Below are positions 28,542 through 38,964 of a stretch of DNA of 64,000 nucleotides, in pieces (position 1 is the first letter of the stretch; every line of letters starts with the position of its first letter). The notes below the pieces were generated by a model. It was not told the DNA's origin. It worked only from the letters and a program-made list of their open reading frames with translations, and ran no database searches. The DNA lies in contig NZ_JALDAY010000005.1 of the NCBI RefSeq assembly GCF_022698165.1, positions 558,001 through 622,000 on the forward strand, read 5' to 3'. A program made the position numbers and the translations under genes. The stretch is from Streptomyces cylindrosporus. Lineage in GTDB: Bacteria > Actinomycetota > Actinomycetes > Streptomycetales > Streptomycetaceae.

Positions 28542-30779
28542 TTGTCAAACTCCGATTTTGAATTGCAGCGTGAGCAGCAATTCATCGACGCTCTGTACAT
28601 GCGCGTGGACGCCCTGCGCGGGGACACCGAGGCGGGCGTCACGGACGCGCTGGCGCAGGGCAACACGCCCATGCAGGCCCGGCTGGAGCGGGACATCCTG
28701 GTCGCCGAGCGGTCCGGGCTGCTCACCGCGCTCAACGCCGTCGACGGCTCGCTCTGCTTCGGCCGCATCGACCTGACCTCGGGCGACACCCACCACATCG
28801 GCCGCATCGGACTGCGCACGGACGACGCCGAGCGCACCCCGATCCTGATCGACTGGCGCGCGGACGTCGCCCGCCCCTTCTACCTGGCCACCGGCCACAC
28901 CCCGATGGGCCTGCGGCGGCGCCGGCACATCACCACCAGCGGCCGCACGGTGACCGCCCTGCACGACGAGATCCTCGACCTCGGCGACCGGGAGCGCACC
29001 GGCCACGAGGACCCGACCGGGGACGCGGTGCTGCTGGCCGCGCTGGACGCCGCCCGCACCGGGCGGATGCACGACATCGTGCAGACCATCCAGGCAGAGC
29101 AGGACGAGATCATCCGGGCCCCGCACCGCGGGGTGCTCGTCGTCGAGGGCGGCCCCGGGACCGGCAAGACCGCCGTCGCCCTGCACCGGGCCGCGTATCT
29201 CCTCTACGAGCACCGGGAACTGCTCGCCAAGCGAGCCGTCCTCATCGTCGGCCCCAACCCCGCCTTCCTCGGCTACATCGGCGAGGTGCTGCCCTCCCTC
29301 GGCGAGACCGGCGTGCTGCTCGCGACGGTCGGGGAGCTGTTCCCCGGGGTGCGGGCGACGGCGACCGACACCCGGGCGGCGGCCGCGGTGAAGGGCCGCG
29401 CCGACATGGCGGACGTCCTCGCCGACGTCGTACGCGACTGGCAGGCGCTGCCCGACCCGGTGATCGCGATCGAGCACGACCGGGAGATCCTGATGCTCGA
29501 CGACGGTCTGGTGAAGGTGGCCAGGGAGAAGACCCGGGCCGCGCGGCTGCCGCACAACGTGGCCCGCGAGCACTTCGAGGGGCACATCCTCAACACGCTC
29601 ACCGAGCTGTACGCCGAGCGCGTCGGCACCGACCCCTACGACGGCTCCAGCCTCCTCGACGAGAGCGACATCACGCAGATCCGCGACGAGATCGCCGAGA
29701 ACCCCGAAGTGTGGGCCGCCATCGACCAGTTGTGGCCGCGGCTGACCCCGCAGCGCCTGGTCGCCGACTTCCTCGCCGACCCCGTCGGCCACCTCCCCGA
29801 CGAGGACGCGGCCGCCATCCGCCGCCCGGTGACCCGGGCCTGGACCGTGTCGGACGTACCCCTGCTCGACGAGGCGGCCGAACTGCTCGGCGTGGACGAG
29901 CGGGTGGCGCGGGCGCTGGCCGAGCGGGAACGCGAGACGCAGGTGGCGTACGCGCAGGGCGTCCTGGACGTCTCCTACGCCTCCCGGACCTACGAGTTCG
30001 AGGACAAGGACGAGGAGGACTCGGAGGTCCTGTCCGCGCACGACATCATCGACGCCGAACGGTTCGCCGAGCGGCACGAGGAGGACGACCACCGCAGCGC
30101 CGCCGAACGCGCCGCGGCCGACCGCACCTGGGCGTTCGGGCACATCATCGTCGACGAGGCGCAGGAGCTGTCGCCGATGGCCTGGCGGCTGCTGATGCGC
30201 CGCAGCCCGACCCGCTCGATGACCCTGGTCGGCGACCCGGCCCAGACCGCGGAGGCGGCCGGCGTCGGATCGTGGGAGCGCATCCTGGAGCCGTACGTCC
30301 AGGACCGCTGGGAACACACCCGCCTCGGCGTCAACTACCGCACCCCCGCCGAGATCATGGAGCTCGCGGCGGCCGTCGTGCGCGCCGAGAACCCCGGCTT
30401 CGAACCGCCGAGCTCGGTCCGCTCGACCGGGGTACGGCCGTGGGTGCGCGCCACCGACGACCTGCCCGGCGCGGTGGCCGAGGCGGTGAAGGAGCTGACC
30501 CCCGCCGAGGGGCGGCTCGCGGTCATCGCCCCGCGCCATCTGCACCGCAGGCTCGCCGCGCGGCTGGACGGGGTGACGGCGGGCGCCGAACCCGACCTGA
30601 CCCGGACCGTCGTACTCCTCGATCCCCGGCAGTCCAAGGGGCTGGAATTCGACTCCGTGCTCGTGGTCGAACCGGGGCTGTACGGGACGAGCGATCTGTA
30701 CGTGGCACTGACCCGGGCCACCCAGCGGCTGGGGGTGCTGCACACCGGGCGGCTGCCGAAGGCACTGGTCACCACCTGA
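28542..30779 (+). CDS. helD: RNA polymerase recycling helicase HelD (UvrD/Rep-like superfamily 1)
   Basis: 745 aa from TTG 28542 (GGGAG five bases upstream). The N-terminal ~60 residues (FELQREQQFIDALYMRVDAL) are the coiled-coil arm that enters the RNAP channel. Walker A is GGPGTGKTA near residue 205. Walker B is HIIVDEAQELSPMAW; motif III VGDPAQTA; motif IV GVNYRTPAEIMEL; motif V QSKGLEFDSVLVVEP; motif VI YVALTRATQRLGVL with the Arg finger. HelD binds core polymerase, ejects stalled nucleic acid and helps recycling (family knowledge). A hairpin and AT-rich region precede it. Confidence 0.93.
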   Translation: MSNSDFELQREQQFIDALYMRVDALRGDTEAGVTDALAQGNTPMQARLERDILVAERSGLLTALNAVDGSLCFGRIDLTSGDTHHIGRIGLRTDDAERTPILIDWRADVARPFYLATGHTPMGLRRRRHITTSGRTVTALHDEILDLGDRERTGHEDPTGDAVLLAALDAARTGRMHDIVQTIQAEQDEIIRAPHRGVLVVEGGPGTGKTAVALHRAAYLLYEHRELLAKRAVLIVGPNPAFLGYIGEVLPSLGETGVLLATVGELFPGVRATATDTRAAAAVKGRADMADVLADVVRDWQALPDPVIAIEHDREILMLDDGLVKVAREKTRAARLPHNVAREHFEGHILNTLTELYAERVGTDPYDGSSLLDESDITQIRDEIAENPEVWAAIDQLWPRLTPQRLVADFLADPVGHLPDEDAAAIRRPVTRAWTVSDVPLLDEAAELLGVDERVARALAERERETQVAYAQGVLDVSYASRTYEFEDKDEEDSEVLSAHDIIDAERFAERHEEDDHRSAAERAAADRTWAFGHIIVDEAQELSPMAWRLLMRRSPTRSMTLVGDPAQTAEAAGVGSWERILEPYVQDRWEHTRLGVNYRTPAEIMELAAAVVRAENPGFEPPSSVRSTGVRPWVRATDDLPGAVAEAVKELTPAEGRLAVIAPRHLHRRLAARLDGVTAGAEPDLTRTVVLLDPRQSKGLEFDSVLVVEPGLYGTSDLYVALTRATQRLGVLHTGRLPKALVTT

Positions 30780-30858
30780 GCAACTGGTATCACCAAGCCG
30801 TAACAGTTCCCGCCTCGGTCACCGCTTGTGCACGCTTGGTGCGGTATGCGTGTGCGTT

Positions 30859-32259
30859 ATGGAAGCCCATCCGTACCCGGCCGAGCCGGCCGACAGCCCC
30901 TGGCTGGAGTCGCTGCCCGTCCAGCCGCTGCTCACCTCGGAGTTCGACGCCGACCCGGGGGCGGTGTACGGGCGGCTGCGGCGGCAGTACGGGCCCGTCG
31001 CCCCCGTCGGGCTGATGGGCGTGCCCGTGTGGCTGGTTCTCGACTACCGCGAGGTGCTGGAGGTCCTGCGGAACGAGAGCCAGTGGCGGCGTGACATCCG
31101 CTACTGGCGGGCGCGGGCCGAGGGGCGGCTGCCGCACGACTGGCCGCTGCTCGCCGGGTACGAGGTGCGGCAGACGATGTTCATGGACGAGGAGGAGCAC
31201 CGGGCGGCGCGCGGCACGCTGCACTCGGCCCTGCGGCCCTTCCAGGAGGCGCGCAGCCCGCAGGGGTGGGAGCTGCGGGCGGCGGTCGCGGGTTACGCCG
31301 ACGAGCTCGTCGGCGTGCTCGCCGCGGAGTCGGGCACGGCCGGGTTCGCGGACCTGGGCGCGCAGTACACCAGACCGCTGCTGCTGATGGTGACGACCAA
31401 GCTGTTCGGCTGTCCGGTCGAGCTCGGCGACGAACTGGTCATGGACCTGTGGCGGATGCTCGACGGCGGCCCCGACGCCGGTCCGGCCACGGGGCGGGCC
31501 CTTGCGGCGATGACCCGGCTGGCCGCCCACCGGCGGGCCCGGCCGGGGGACGACCTCACCTCGTACATGCTGCTGACCGATCCGAAGCTGACCGACGAGC
31601 AGCTCGGGCGGGAGCTGTTCATGAACGCCGTCTACCTGAACGACATCACCGGCAACATGGTCATGAACACCCTGCTGGAGGTGTTGCGCGGCAACGCGAC
31701 CGTGCGCAGGAGCCTGTCCGCGGGGCAGCTGGGGGAGACCGTCAACCGGGCGGCGCTGGCGAATCCGCCGGTCGCCAACATGTGCTTCCGGTTCGCGGCA
31801 CGGGATGTGCGGCTCGGCAACTTCCGGGTGCGGGCCGGGGACGCGGTCTCGCCCTCGGCGGCCGCGGCGCACCAGGACCTGCTCGCGATCGGGGCCTCAC
31901 CGATGGTCGGCTCGGCGGTCAGCACGCGGGCCCATTTGGGGTGGGGCGCGGGACCGCACCAATGTCCCAGTGCCGCGCGGGAGTTGGGCGGCCTGATCGT
32001 GGCCACGGCCGTCGGCCGGGTCTTCGAGCACTTCGGGCGGGCCGAACTGACCCTGCCGCCGGACCAGTTGCCGTGGCGGGCGGGACCGGTGGTGCGGGGG
32101 CTGAAGGTGCTGCCGGTGCGCTACGAACTGAGCGGGCCGCCACCGTCCGTCCCGCGCCCGCGGGAGGCGGCGGCACCCGAGGCCGCCACGGACACCAACG
32201 CGCGGGGGCTGCTGGCCGCCCTGCGCCGGCTCATGTTCGGCGGGAAGAAGGCCACGTGA
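30859..32259 (+). CDS. cytochrome P450-like protein lacking ExxR and I-helix motifs
   Basis: 466 aa. The heme loop LGWGAGPHQCPSAARELG is present with the thiolate Cys at residue 369. The K-helix reads VNRAALANPPV where normal P450s have E-x-x-R three residues before PP. The I-helix reads VYLNDITGNMVMNTLLEVL instead of A-G-x-(E/D)-T-T, so the usual proton-relay acid-alcohol pair is not in place. A ~55-residue Pro/Ala-rich and basic C-terminal extension follows the fold. The closest precedent is the conservon-linked CYP157 group with altered ExxR (family knowledge), but no conservon genes are adjacent. Normal monooxygenase activity is doubtful. Start ATG 30859. Confidence 0.82.
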   Translation: MEAHPYPAEPADSPWLESLPVQPLLTSEFDADPGAVYGRLRRQYGPVAPVGLMGVPVWLVLDYREVLEVLRNESQWRRDIRYWRARAEGRLPHDWPLLAGYEVRQTMFMDEEEHRAARGTLHSALRPFQEARSPQGWELRAAVAGYADELVGVLAAESGTAGFADLGAQYTRPLLLMVTTKLFGCPVELGDELVMDLWRMLDGGPDAGPATGRALAAMTRLAAHRRARPGDDLTSYMLLTDPKLTDEQLGRELFMNAVYLNDITGNMVMNTLLEVLRGNATVRRSLSAGQLGETVNRAALANPPVANMCFRFAARDVRLGNFRVRAGDAVSPSAAAAHQDLLAIGASPMVGSAVSTRAHLGWGAGPHQCPSAARELGGLIVATAVGRVFEHFGRAELTLPPDQLPWRAGPVVRGLKVLPVRYELSGPPPSVPRPREAAAPEAATDTNARGLLAALRRLMFGGKKAT

Positions 32260-32287
32260 GGGCTGCGCCGCCGGACGCGCCCGCTGC

Positions 32288-33148
32288 TCAGGGCGTCGCG
32301 GTGGCCGTCGGCGAATAGGTCGGGTGCAGGGACGGCGCCAGGGCCGGGAGCGGGCCGCACAGGGTGGTGGGGAAGGCGGGCTCCACGCGGTGCACGTCCG
32401 TGCAGCCCTCCGCCGAGCCGCGTGCGATCGGCTTCCAGCCCGACTTCTCGGCCCGGAAGAACCAGCGGTCGCCGAGGCGGGACGTGCAGGCCGGGTCCGC
32501 CGTGTCGTCGCCGCAGGCCGGGCCCGTGCGCCAGGAGAAGTCCAGGACCAGCCACTTGCCGTCGCAGTGCTCCGCGTCCCGGTACGTGTGCTCGGGGGCG
32601 TCGATCGCCTTCAGCGCCTGCTCATAGGAGTCGGGCGTGCAGCCCGTGGCCGGCGGGGTGCAGCCCAGCTCTCCGCACAGGCGCAGGGCGGGCAGTTCGG
32701 CGCCGTCGGTGGTGAAGACCGTGTGGTCGTCGATCACCAGCTGCCGTGTGCCCAGCGGTTCGGGCAGCCGCAGCCGGGCGGTGGCCGTCCGCTCCTTCGT
32801 GCAGCCGGAACGGCGGTCGCCGGACGGCGACTCGAAGGTGACCTGCACATGCACGGTGCCCGGCACGCTGCCGTACTCGGCGTCGGTGTCCCGGGCCTTG
32901 AAGTCGCGTACGCAGGGACGCTCGCCGCTGGGCACGTCGGCGTCGATGCTCACGGTGCGGCGGTCGGCGCCGAGCCGGGCGGCGGTGACCCGGGAGGGCT
33001 CGGCGAGGGTCCAGGGGACCGGGCCCGTCGCCGTCGCGGACACGTCCGCGCCCCGCCCCGCCACCTGCGTGCCGCACGCGCCCAGCAGCAGCACGGCGAG
33101 CGCGCACAGCACGGCGGCGATTCCTCTGCCGGATCGCAAGTGCCTCAA
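32288..33148 (-). CDS. secreted lipoprotein of unknown function
   Basis: Up to 286 aa. The signal peptide GIAAVLCALAVLLLGAC|GTQ ends in a lipobox, so it is lipid-anchored outside. The mature part has paired Cys (RPCVRDF, SGCTKER, RLCGELGCTPPATGC, HCDGKW, PACGDDTADPAC, EGCTDVH) suggesting several disulfides, and motifs WLVLDFSWRTG and RWFFRAEKSGWKPIA. No domain is recognised. TTG 33148 and TTG 33139 are both possible starts; the second has better spacing to a G-run. Convergent with the P450 gene and upstream of glgB in the same direction (55 bp after this gene's stop side lies the P450). Confidence 0.75.
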   Translation of the reverse strand: MRHLRSGRGIAAVLCALAVLLLGACGTQVAGRGADVSATATGPVPWTLAEPSRVTAARLGADRRTVSIDADVPSGERPCVRDFKARDTDAEYGSVPGTVHVQVTFESPSGDRRSGCTKERTATARLRLPEPLGTRQLVIDDHTVFTTDGAELPALRLCGELGCTPPATGCTPDSYEQALKAIDAPEHTYRDAEHCDGKWLVLDFSWRTGPACGDDTADPACTSRLGDRWFFRAEKSGWKPIARGSAEGCTDVHRVEPAFPTTLCGPLPALAPSLHPTYSPTATATP

Positions 33149-33203
33149 TCCCCCCCGTGGACCAAAGACGTCGACCCGGCCAACTATAGGACGACGGCTG
33201 CGC

Positions 33204-35747
33204 TCAGGCGGGCCGCAGCCACACCGTCGCGAGCGGCGGCAGGGTCAGCCGGATGCTGGCCGGGCGGCCGTGCCAGGCCAGCGGCTCCGGCTTGATGACG
33301 TCCGGGTTCGTCACGTCGCTGCCGCCGTACTTGCCCGTGTCCGTGTTCAGGCTCTCGTGCCAGGCCGGGACGTCGTCCGGGGCGCCCAGGCGGTAGTCGT
33401 GGCGGACCACCGGGGAGAGGTTGGAGACCGCCAACAGGGGGGTGCCGTCGGTGGCGAAGCGGAGGAAGGCGAAGACGTTGTCCTCCGCGGCGTCGCCCAC
33501 GATCCACTCGAAGCCCGCGGGAACCGTGTCCTGTTGCCACAGGGACGGAGTGTGACGGTAGACCGTGTTGAGATCGCGGACCAGGTCACGCACGCCCCGG
33601 TGGTCGGCCTCCGCGCCGTACGCCGGGTCCAGCAGCCACCAGTCGGGGCCGTGCGCCTCCGACCACTCGGCGCCCTGCGCGAACTCCTGGCCCATGAAGA
33701 GGAGTTGCTTGCCGGGATGGGCCCACATGAAGGCCAGGTAGGCCCGCAGGTTGGCGCGCTGCTGCCACCAGTCGCCGGGCATCTTCGACACCAACGACCG
33801 CTTGCCGTGGACGACTTCGTCGTGCGAGATGGGCAGGACGTAGTTCTCGCTGTAGGCGTACACCATCGAGAAGGTCATCTCGTTGTGGTGGTACTTGCGG
33901 TGCACCGGCTCGTGGCTCATGTAGTCCAGCGAGTCGTGCATCCAGCCCATGTTCCACTTCAGGCCGAAGCCGAGCCCGCCGAAGCCGCCCGGGCCCCGGT
34001 GGTGGGTCGCGCGGGTGACACCGTCCCAGGCCGTCGACTCCTCGGCGACGGTCACCACGCCCGGCACCCTCCGGTACACGGTCGCGTTCATCTCCTGGAG
34101 GAAGTCCACCGCGTCCAAGTTCTCCCGGCCGCCGTGCACGTTCGGGACCCACTGACCGGGCTCACGCGAGTAGTCGAGATAGAGCATCGACGCGACGGCG
34201 TCGACCCGCAGCCCGTCGATGTGGAACTCCTCGCACCAGTAAATGGCGTTGGCGACAAGGAAGTTGCGCACCTCGCGGCGGCCGTAGTCGAATTCGAGAG
34301 TCCCCCAGTCCGGGTGTGCGGAGCGCAGCGGGTCCTCGTGCTCGTACAGCGGGCGGCCGTCGAACTCCGCCAGCGCCCAGTCGTCGCGCGGGAAGTGCGC
34401 CGGCACCCAGTCCATCAGGACGCCGATGCCGGCCTGGTGGAGGGCGTCCACCAGGTACCGGAAGTCGTCCGGGGTGCCCAGCCGGGCCGTCGGCGCGTAG
34501 AAGCCGGTGACCTGGTAGCCCCAGGAGCCGCCGAAGGGGTGCTCGGCGATCGGCATCAGCTCGACATGGGTGAAGCCCAGGTCCTTGACGTACGCGGGAA
34601 GCTGTTCAGCCAGTTGACGGTACGTCAGCCCAGGCCGCCAGGACGGGAGATGGACCTCGTAGACGGAGAACGGCGCCTCGTGCGCGGGCAGTTCGCCGCG
34701 GCGGGCCAGCCACTCCTCGTCCCGCCACTCGTGGTGCGCGGCGGTGACGATCGACGAGGTCTCGGGCGGGGCCTGGGTGCGGCGGGCCAGCGGGTCGGCA
34801 CGCAGGGTCTTCGAACCGTCCGGGCGGGTGATCTCGAACTTGTACAGCTCGCCCTCGCCGATGCCGGGCACGAACAGCTCCCACACCCCGGAGGAGCCCA
34901 GCGAGCGCATCGGATAGCCGGTGCCGTCCCAGAAGTTGAAGGTGCCGGCCACGTGCACACCGCGCGCGTTCGGCGCCCACACGGAGAAGCGGGTGCCGGC
35001 CACGCCCTGGTGCGTCATCGGGTGCGCGCCCAGCACCTGCCACAGGTGCTCGTGCCGGCCCTCGCCGATCAGATGCAGGTCGAGATCGCCGAGCGTCGGC
35101 AGGAAGCCGTACGCGTCCTCGGCCTCCTGGACCGAGCCCTCGTACGTCACGAGGAGCCGGTAGGCCGGGACCTCGGTCAGCGGCAGCAGCCCGGAGAAGA
35201 ACCCGTCCCCGTCGTCGTGCAGCTCCGCCCGCAGCTCCCCGGCGACGACGGTGACAGACAGGGCGTACGGCCGGAACGCCCGGACGGCGACACCGCCGGG
35301 CACGGGGTGGGCCCCGAGCACGGTGTGCGGGTCGTGATGCGTACCGGAGAGCAGCCGCTCCCGGTCACCGGCGTCGACGGCGGGCGACGCGGCCTCCGGC
35401 GGTTGAGCAGGAGTCGGGGCGGCGGCCTTTTCGGCGGCGGCGGTGACCTTCTTGGCGGCGGTGGCCTTCGTGGCTGTCGTCTTCGCCGCCGTCGCCTTCA
35501 CGGTCGTCTTCCGCGCCGCGGTCTTCTTCGCGGTGGCCTTCTTCGCCACCGGCGCCTCGGCGGCCTTCGCGGTCTTCTTCGCGGCCGTCTTCTTCGCCGT
35601 CGTCTTCTTGGCCGCCGTCTTCTCGGGAGCGGCCGTCTTCTCCGTGACCTTCTTCACCGCCTTCTTCACACTCTTCGCGGCTTTGGCGGCCTTCTCCTCG
35701 GCCGTCTTCTTGGGATCCGAACCGCTGGATGTGGGGCGGGGGGTCAC
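33204..35747 (-). CDS. glgB: 1,4-alpha-glucan branching enzyme with histone H1-like tail
   Basis: 847 aa from GTG 35747 (GGAGG eight bases upstream). Residues 1-125 are a Lys/Ala/Thr tail (29 Lys in residues 11-110, repeated AAKKT/TAKK units) not found in typical GlgB. Then a CBM48/N-terminal beta-sandwich (HHDPHTVLGAHPV), a second CBM48-like module (GTRFSVWAPNARGVHVAGTFN) and the GH13_9 barrel: HVELMPIAEHPFGGSWGYQ, nucleophile Asp in IDGLRVDAVASMLYLDYSR, acid/base Glu in TVAEESTAW, ISHDEVVHGK. It introduces alpha-1,6 branches into the glucan made by GlgE. It is the last gene of the glgE-treS-pep2-glgB run, after pep2 by 35 bp. Confidence 0.95.
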   Translation of the reverse strand: MTPRPTSSGSDPKKTAEEKAAKAAKSVKKAVKKVTEKTAAPEKTAAKKTTAKKTAAKKTAKAAEAPVAKKATAKKTAARKTTVKATAAKTTATKATAAKKVTAAAEKAAAPTPAQPPEAASPAVDAGDRERLLSGTHHDPHTVLGAHPVPGGVAVRAFRPYALSVTVVAGELRAELHDDGDGFFSGLLPLTEVPAYRLLVTYEGSVQEAEDAYGFLPTLGDLDLHLIGEGRHEHLWQVLGAHPMTHQGVAGTRFSVWAPNARGVHVAGTFNFWDGTGYPMRSLGSSGVWELFVPGIGEGELYKFEITRPDGSKTLRADPLARRTQAPPETSSIVTAAHHEWRDEEWLARRGELPAHEAPFSVYEVHLPSWRPGLTYRQLAEQLPAYVKDLGFTHVELMPIAEHPFGGSWGYQVTGFYAPTARLGTPDDFRYLVDALHQAGIGVLMDWVPAHFPRDDWALAEFDGRPLYEHEDPLRSAHPDWGTLEFDYGRREVRNFLVANAIYWCEEFHIDGLRVDAVASMLYLDYSREPGQWVPNVHGGRENLDAVDFLQEMNATVYRRVPGVVTVAEESTAWDGVTRATHHRGPGGFGGLGFGLKWNMGWMHDSLDYMSHEPVHRKYHHNEMTFSMVYAYSENYVLPISHDEVVHGKRSLVSKMPGDWWQQRANLRAYLAFMWAHPGKQLLFMGQEFAQGAEWSEAHGPDWWLLDPAYGAEADHRGVRDLVRDLNTVYRHTPSLWQQDTVPAGFEWIVGDAAEDNVFAFLRFATDGTPLLAVSNLSPVVRHDYRLGAPDDVPAWHESLNTDTGKYGGSDVTNPDVIKPEPLAWHGRPASIRLTLPPLATVWLRPA

Positions 35748-35782
35748 GGGCGGCGCCTCCTCGGCGAGGGTCGGGAAGGGGT

Positions 35783-37171
35783 TCAGTACAGGTCGGTGGT
35801 GGCGTAACGCTCGATCGCCGTCATCGGGACCGAGAGCCAGTCCGGGCGGTGCCGGGCCTCGTAGACGACCTCGTAGATCGCCTTGTCCGTTTCGTAGGCG
35901 CGCAGGAGTACCGGGTCGGTGCGCGGGTCGCGGCCGCTGACCTCCGCGTACCCGGAACAGTAGGCCGCCCGGCAGGTGTCCGCCCACCCCTCTGCGGGAG
36001 GTCCGGCCGAGTGGGCCGCGTAGTCGAAGGACCGCAGCATCCCGGCGATGTCCCGCACCGCGGGCTGCGGCATCCGCCGCTCGGCCAGCGGCCTGGCGGG
36101 CTCGCCCTCGAAGTCGATCAGGAACCACTCGCCGTCCGGCGCGCGCAGACACTGCCCGAGATGCAGGTCACCGTGGACGCGCTGCGCGGTCCAGGTCTGT
36201 CCCTCCGCGGCCAGGTCGGCCAGCGCGCTGAACGCCGAGTGCAGCGCGGGCACGTACGGATGCAGCGCGGGCACCGCCTGCGCGGCCGCCTCCAGGCGCT
36301 CGATCATGCCGTCGGCGAGCCGCTGCAACTGGGTGTGGCCGAGCGTGACGGTCGGCAGCGCGCGGGCCAGCGCCAGGTGCACCTCGGCCGTGGCCCGCCC
36401 CAGCGCCCGCGCCTCGGCGCCGAAGTCCTCGCCCTTGGCCAGCTCGCGCAGCGCCAGCTCCCAGCCGTCGGCGGCGCCCTGGAGGAAGGGCTGGAGAACA
36501 CCGAGGACGTACGGCTCCCCGGCCAGCTCGGCCCGCAGCCACGCCGTCGGCGCCGGCACCCGGGGGCAGTGCTCGCGGGCCAGCGCCAGCGGCAGCTCAA
36601 GATCGGGGTTGACGCCGGGCACCACCCGGCGCAACAGCTTCAGGATGAACGTATCTCCGTAGATCACCGACGAGTTCGACTGCTCGGCGGTGACCGCCCG
36701 GGGGACCAGCCCGGCGCGGATCTCCTGCCCCGCCTCCCGGTCGAAGCGCAGCGCGCCGATGCGGGCCCGGGTGCGCATCGCCTCCAGGAGCACCTCGGCG
36801 GGCCGGGTGTCGTACAGGGCGTCGTACACCGTGCGGCCGGCGAGCGGGCCCTCCTCCACGTGTCCGATCAGCGCGGGCGCCAGCCGGGGCGGCAGCGCCT
36901 CGCGCACGCCTATGAGGAGCTGGTAGCAGTCGCCGGGGTGCGGCTCGGCGCCGATCGAGGACGGCTGGTGCGCGCGGACGAGGAGGTGGTACAGGCCCAG
37001 CTTGGCCGTGGCCGGCAGCAGCTCGGTGGCCGCGACCAGCGAGAACCCGGTGACCGGCCGTCCCTTGCCCGCGAACCAGCGCTGCCTCGGCAGCCACTCG
37101 CGCAGCAGGGGGTCCAGTGACGCAAGGAGGCCGGGGCTTGTCGTGGCGGTACGGGTGACGGCTTCCGACAT
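35783..37171 (-). CDS. pep2: maltokinase (Pep2/Mak)
   Basis: 462 aa aminoglycoside-phosphotransferase-like kinase. It phosphorylates maltose with ATP to maltose 1-phosphate, the donor for GlgE. The N-terminal cap (PRQRWFAGKGRPVTGFSLV) is the Mak signature; the kinase core has RVHGDLHLGQCLRAPDG (catalytic Asp in HGDLHLGQ) and FLIDFEGEPARPLAERR (metal-binding Asp). In some bacteria it is fused to TreS; here it is separate. Start ATG 37171. Between treS (93 bp away) and glgB (35 bp), same strand. Confidence 0.94.
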   Translation of the reverse strand: MSEAVTRTATTSPGLLASLDPLLREWLPRQRWFAGKGRPVTGFSLVAATELLPATAKLGLYHLLVRAHQPSSIGAEPHPGDCYQLLIGVREALPPRLAPALIGHVEEGPLAGRTVYDALYDTRPAEVLLEAMRTRARIGALRFDREAGQEIRAGLVPRAVTAEQSNSSVIYGDTFILKLLRRVVPGVNPDLELPLALAREHCPRVPAPTAWLRAELAGEPYVLGVLQPFLQGAADGWELALRELAKGEDFGAEARALGRATAEVHLALARALPTVTLGHTQLQRLADGMIERLEAAAQAVPALHPYVPALHSAFSALADLAAEGQTWTAQRVHGDLHLGQCLRAPDGEWFLIDFEGEPARPLAERRMPQPAVRDIAGMLRSFDYAAHSAGPPAEGWADTCRAAYCSGYAEVSGRDPRTDPVLLRAYETDKAIYEVVYEARHRPDWLSVPMTAIERYATTDLY

Positions 37172-37263
37172 GGCGTCGCGTCCTTTCCCCGGGGGCGGGG
37201 TGTTACGTATGCGTGCCCCGGGTGGGACAGGGGAAACCGCCCCATCCCGGGTTCTCGGAGGCT

Positions 37264-38960
<1,697 letters not shown>

Positions 38961-38964
<4 letters not shown>

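Noticed and set aside
32637..35807. 1056-codon plus-strand frame opposite the lipoprotein and glgB
   Set aside because: A shadow of GC-biased codons. glgB on the other strand has full catalytic motifs.
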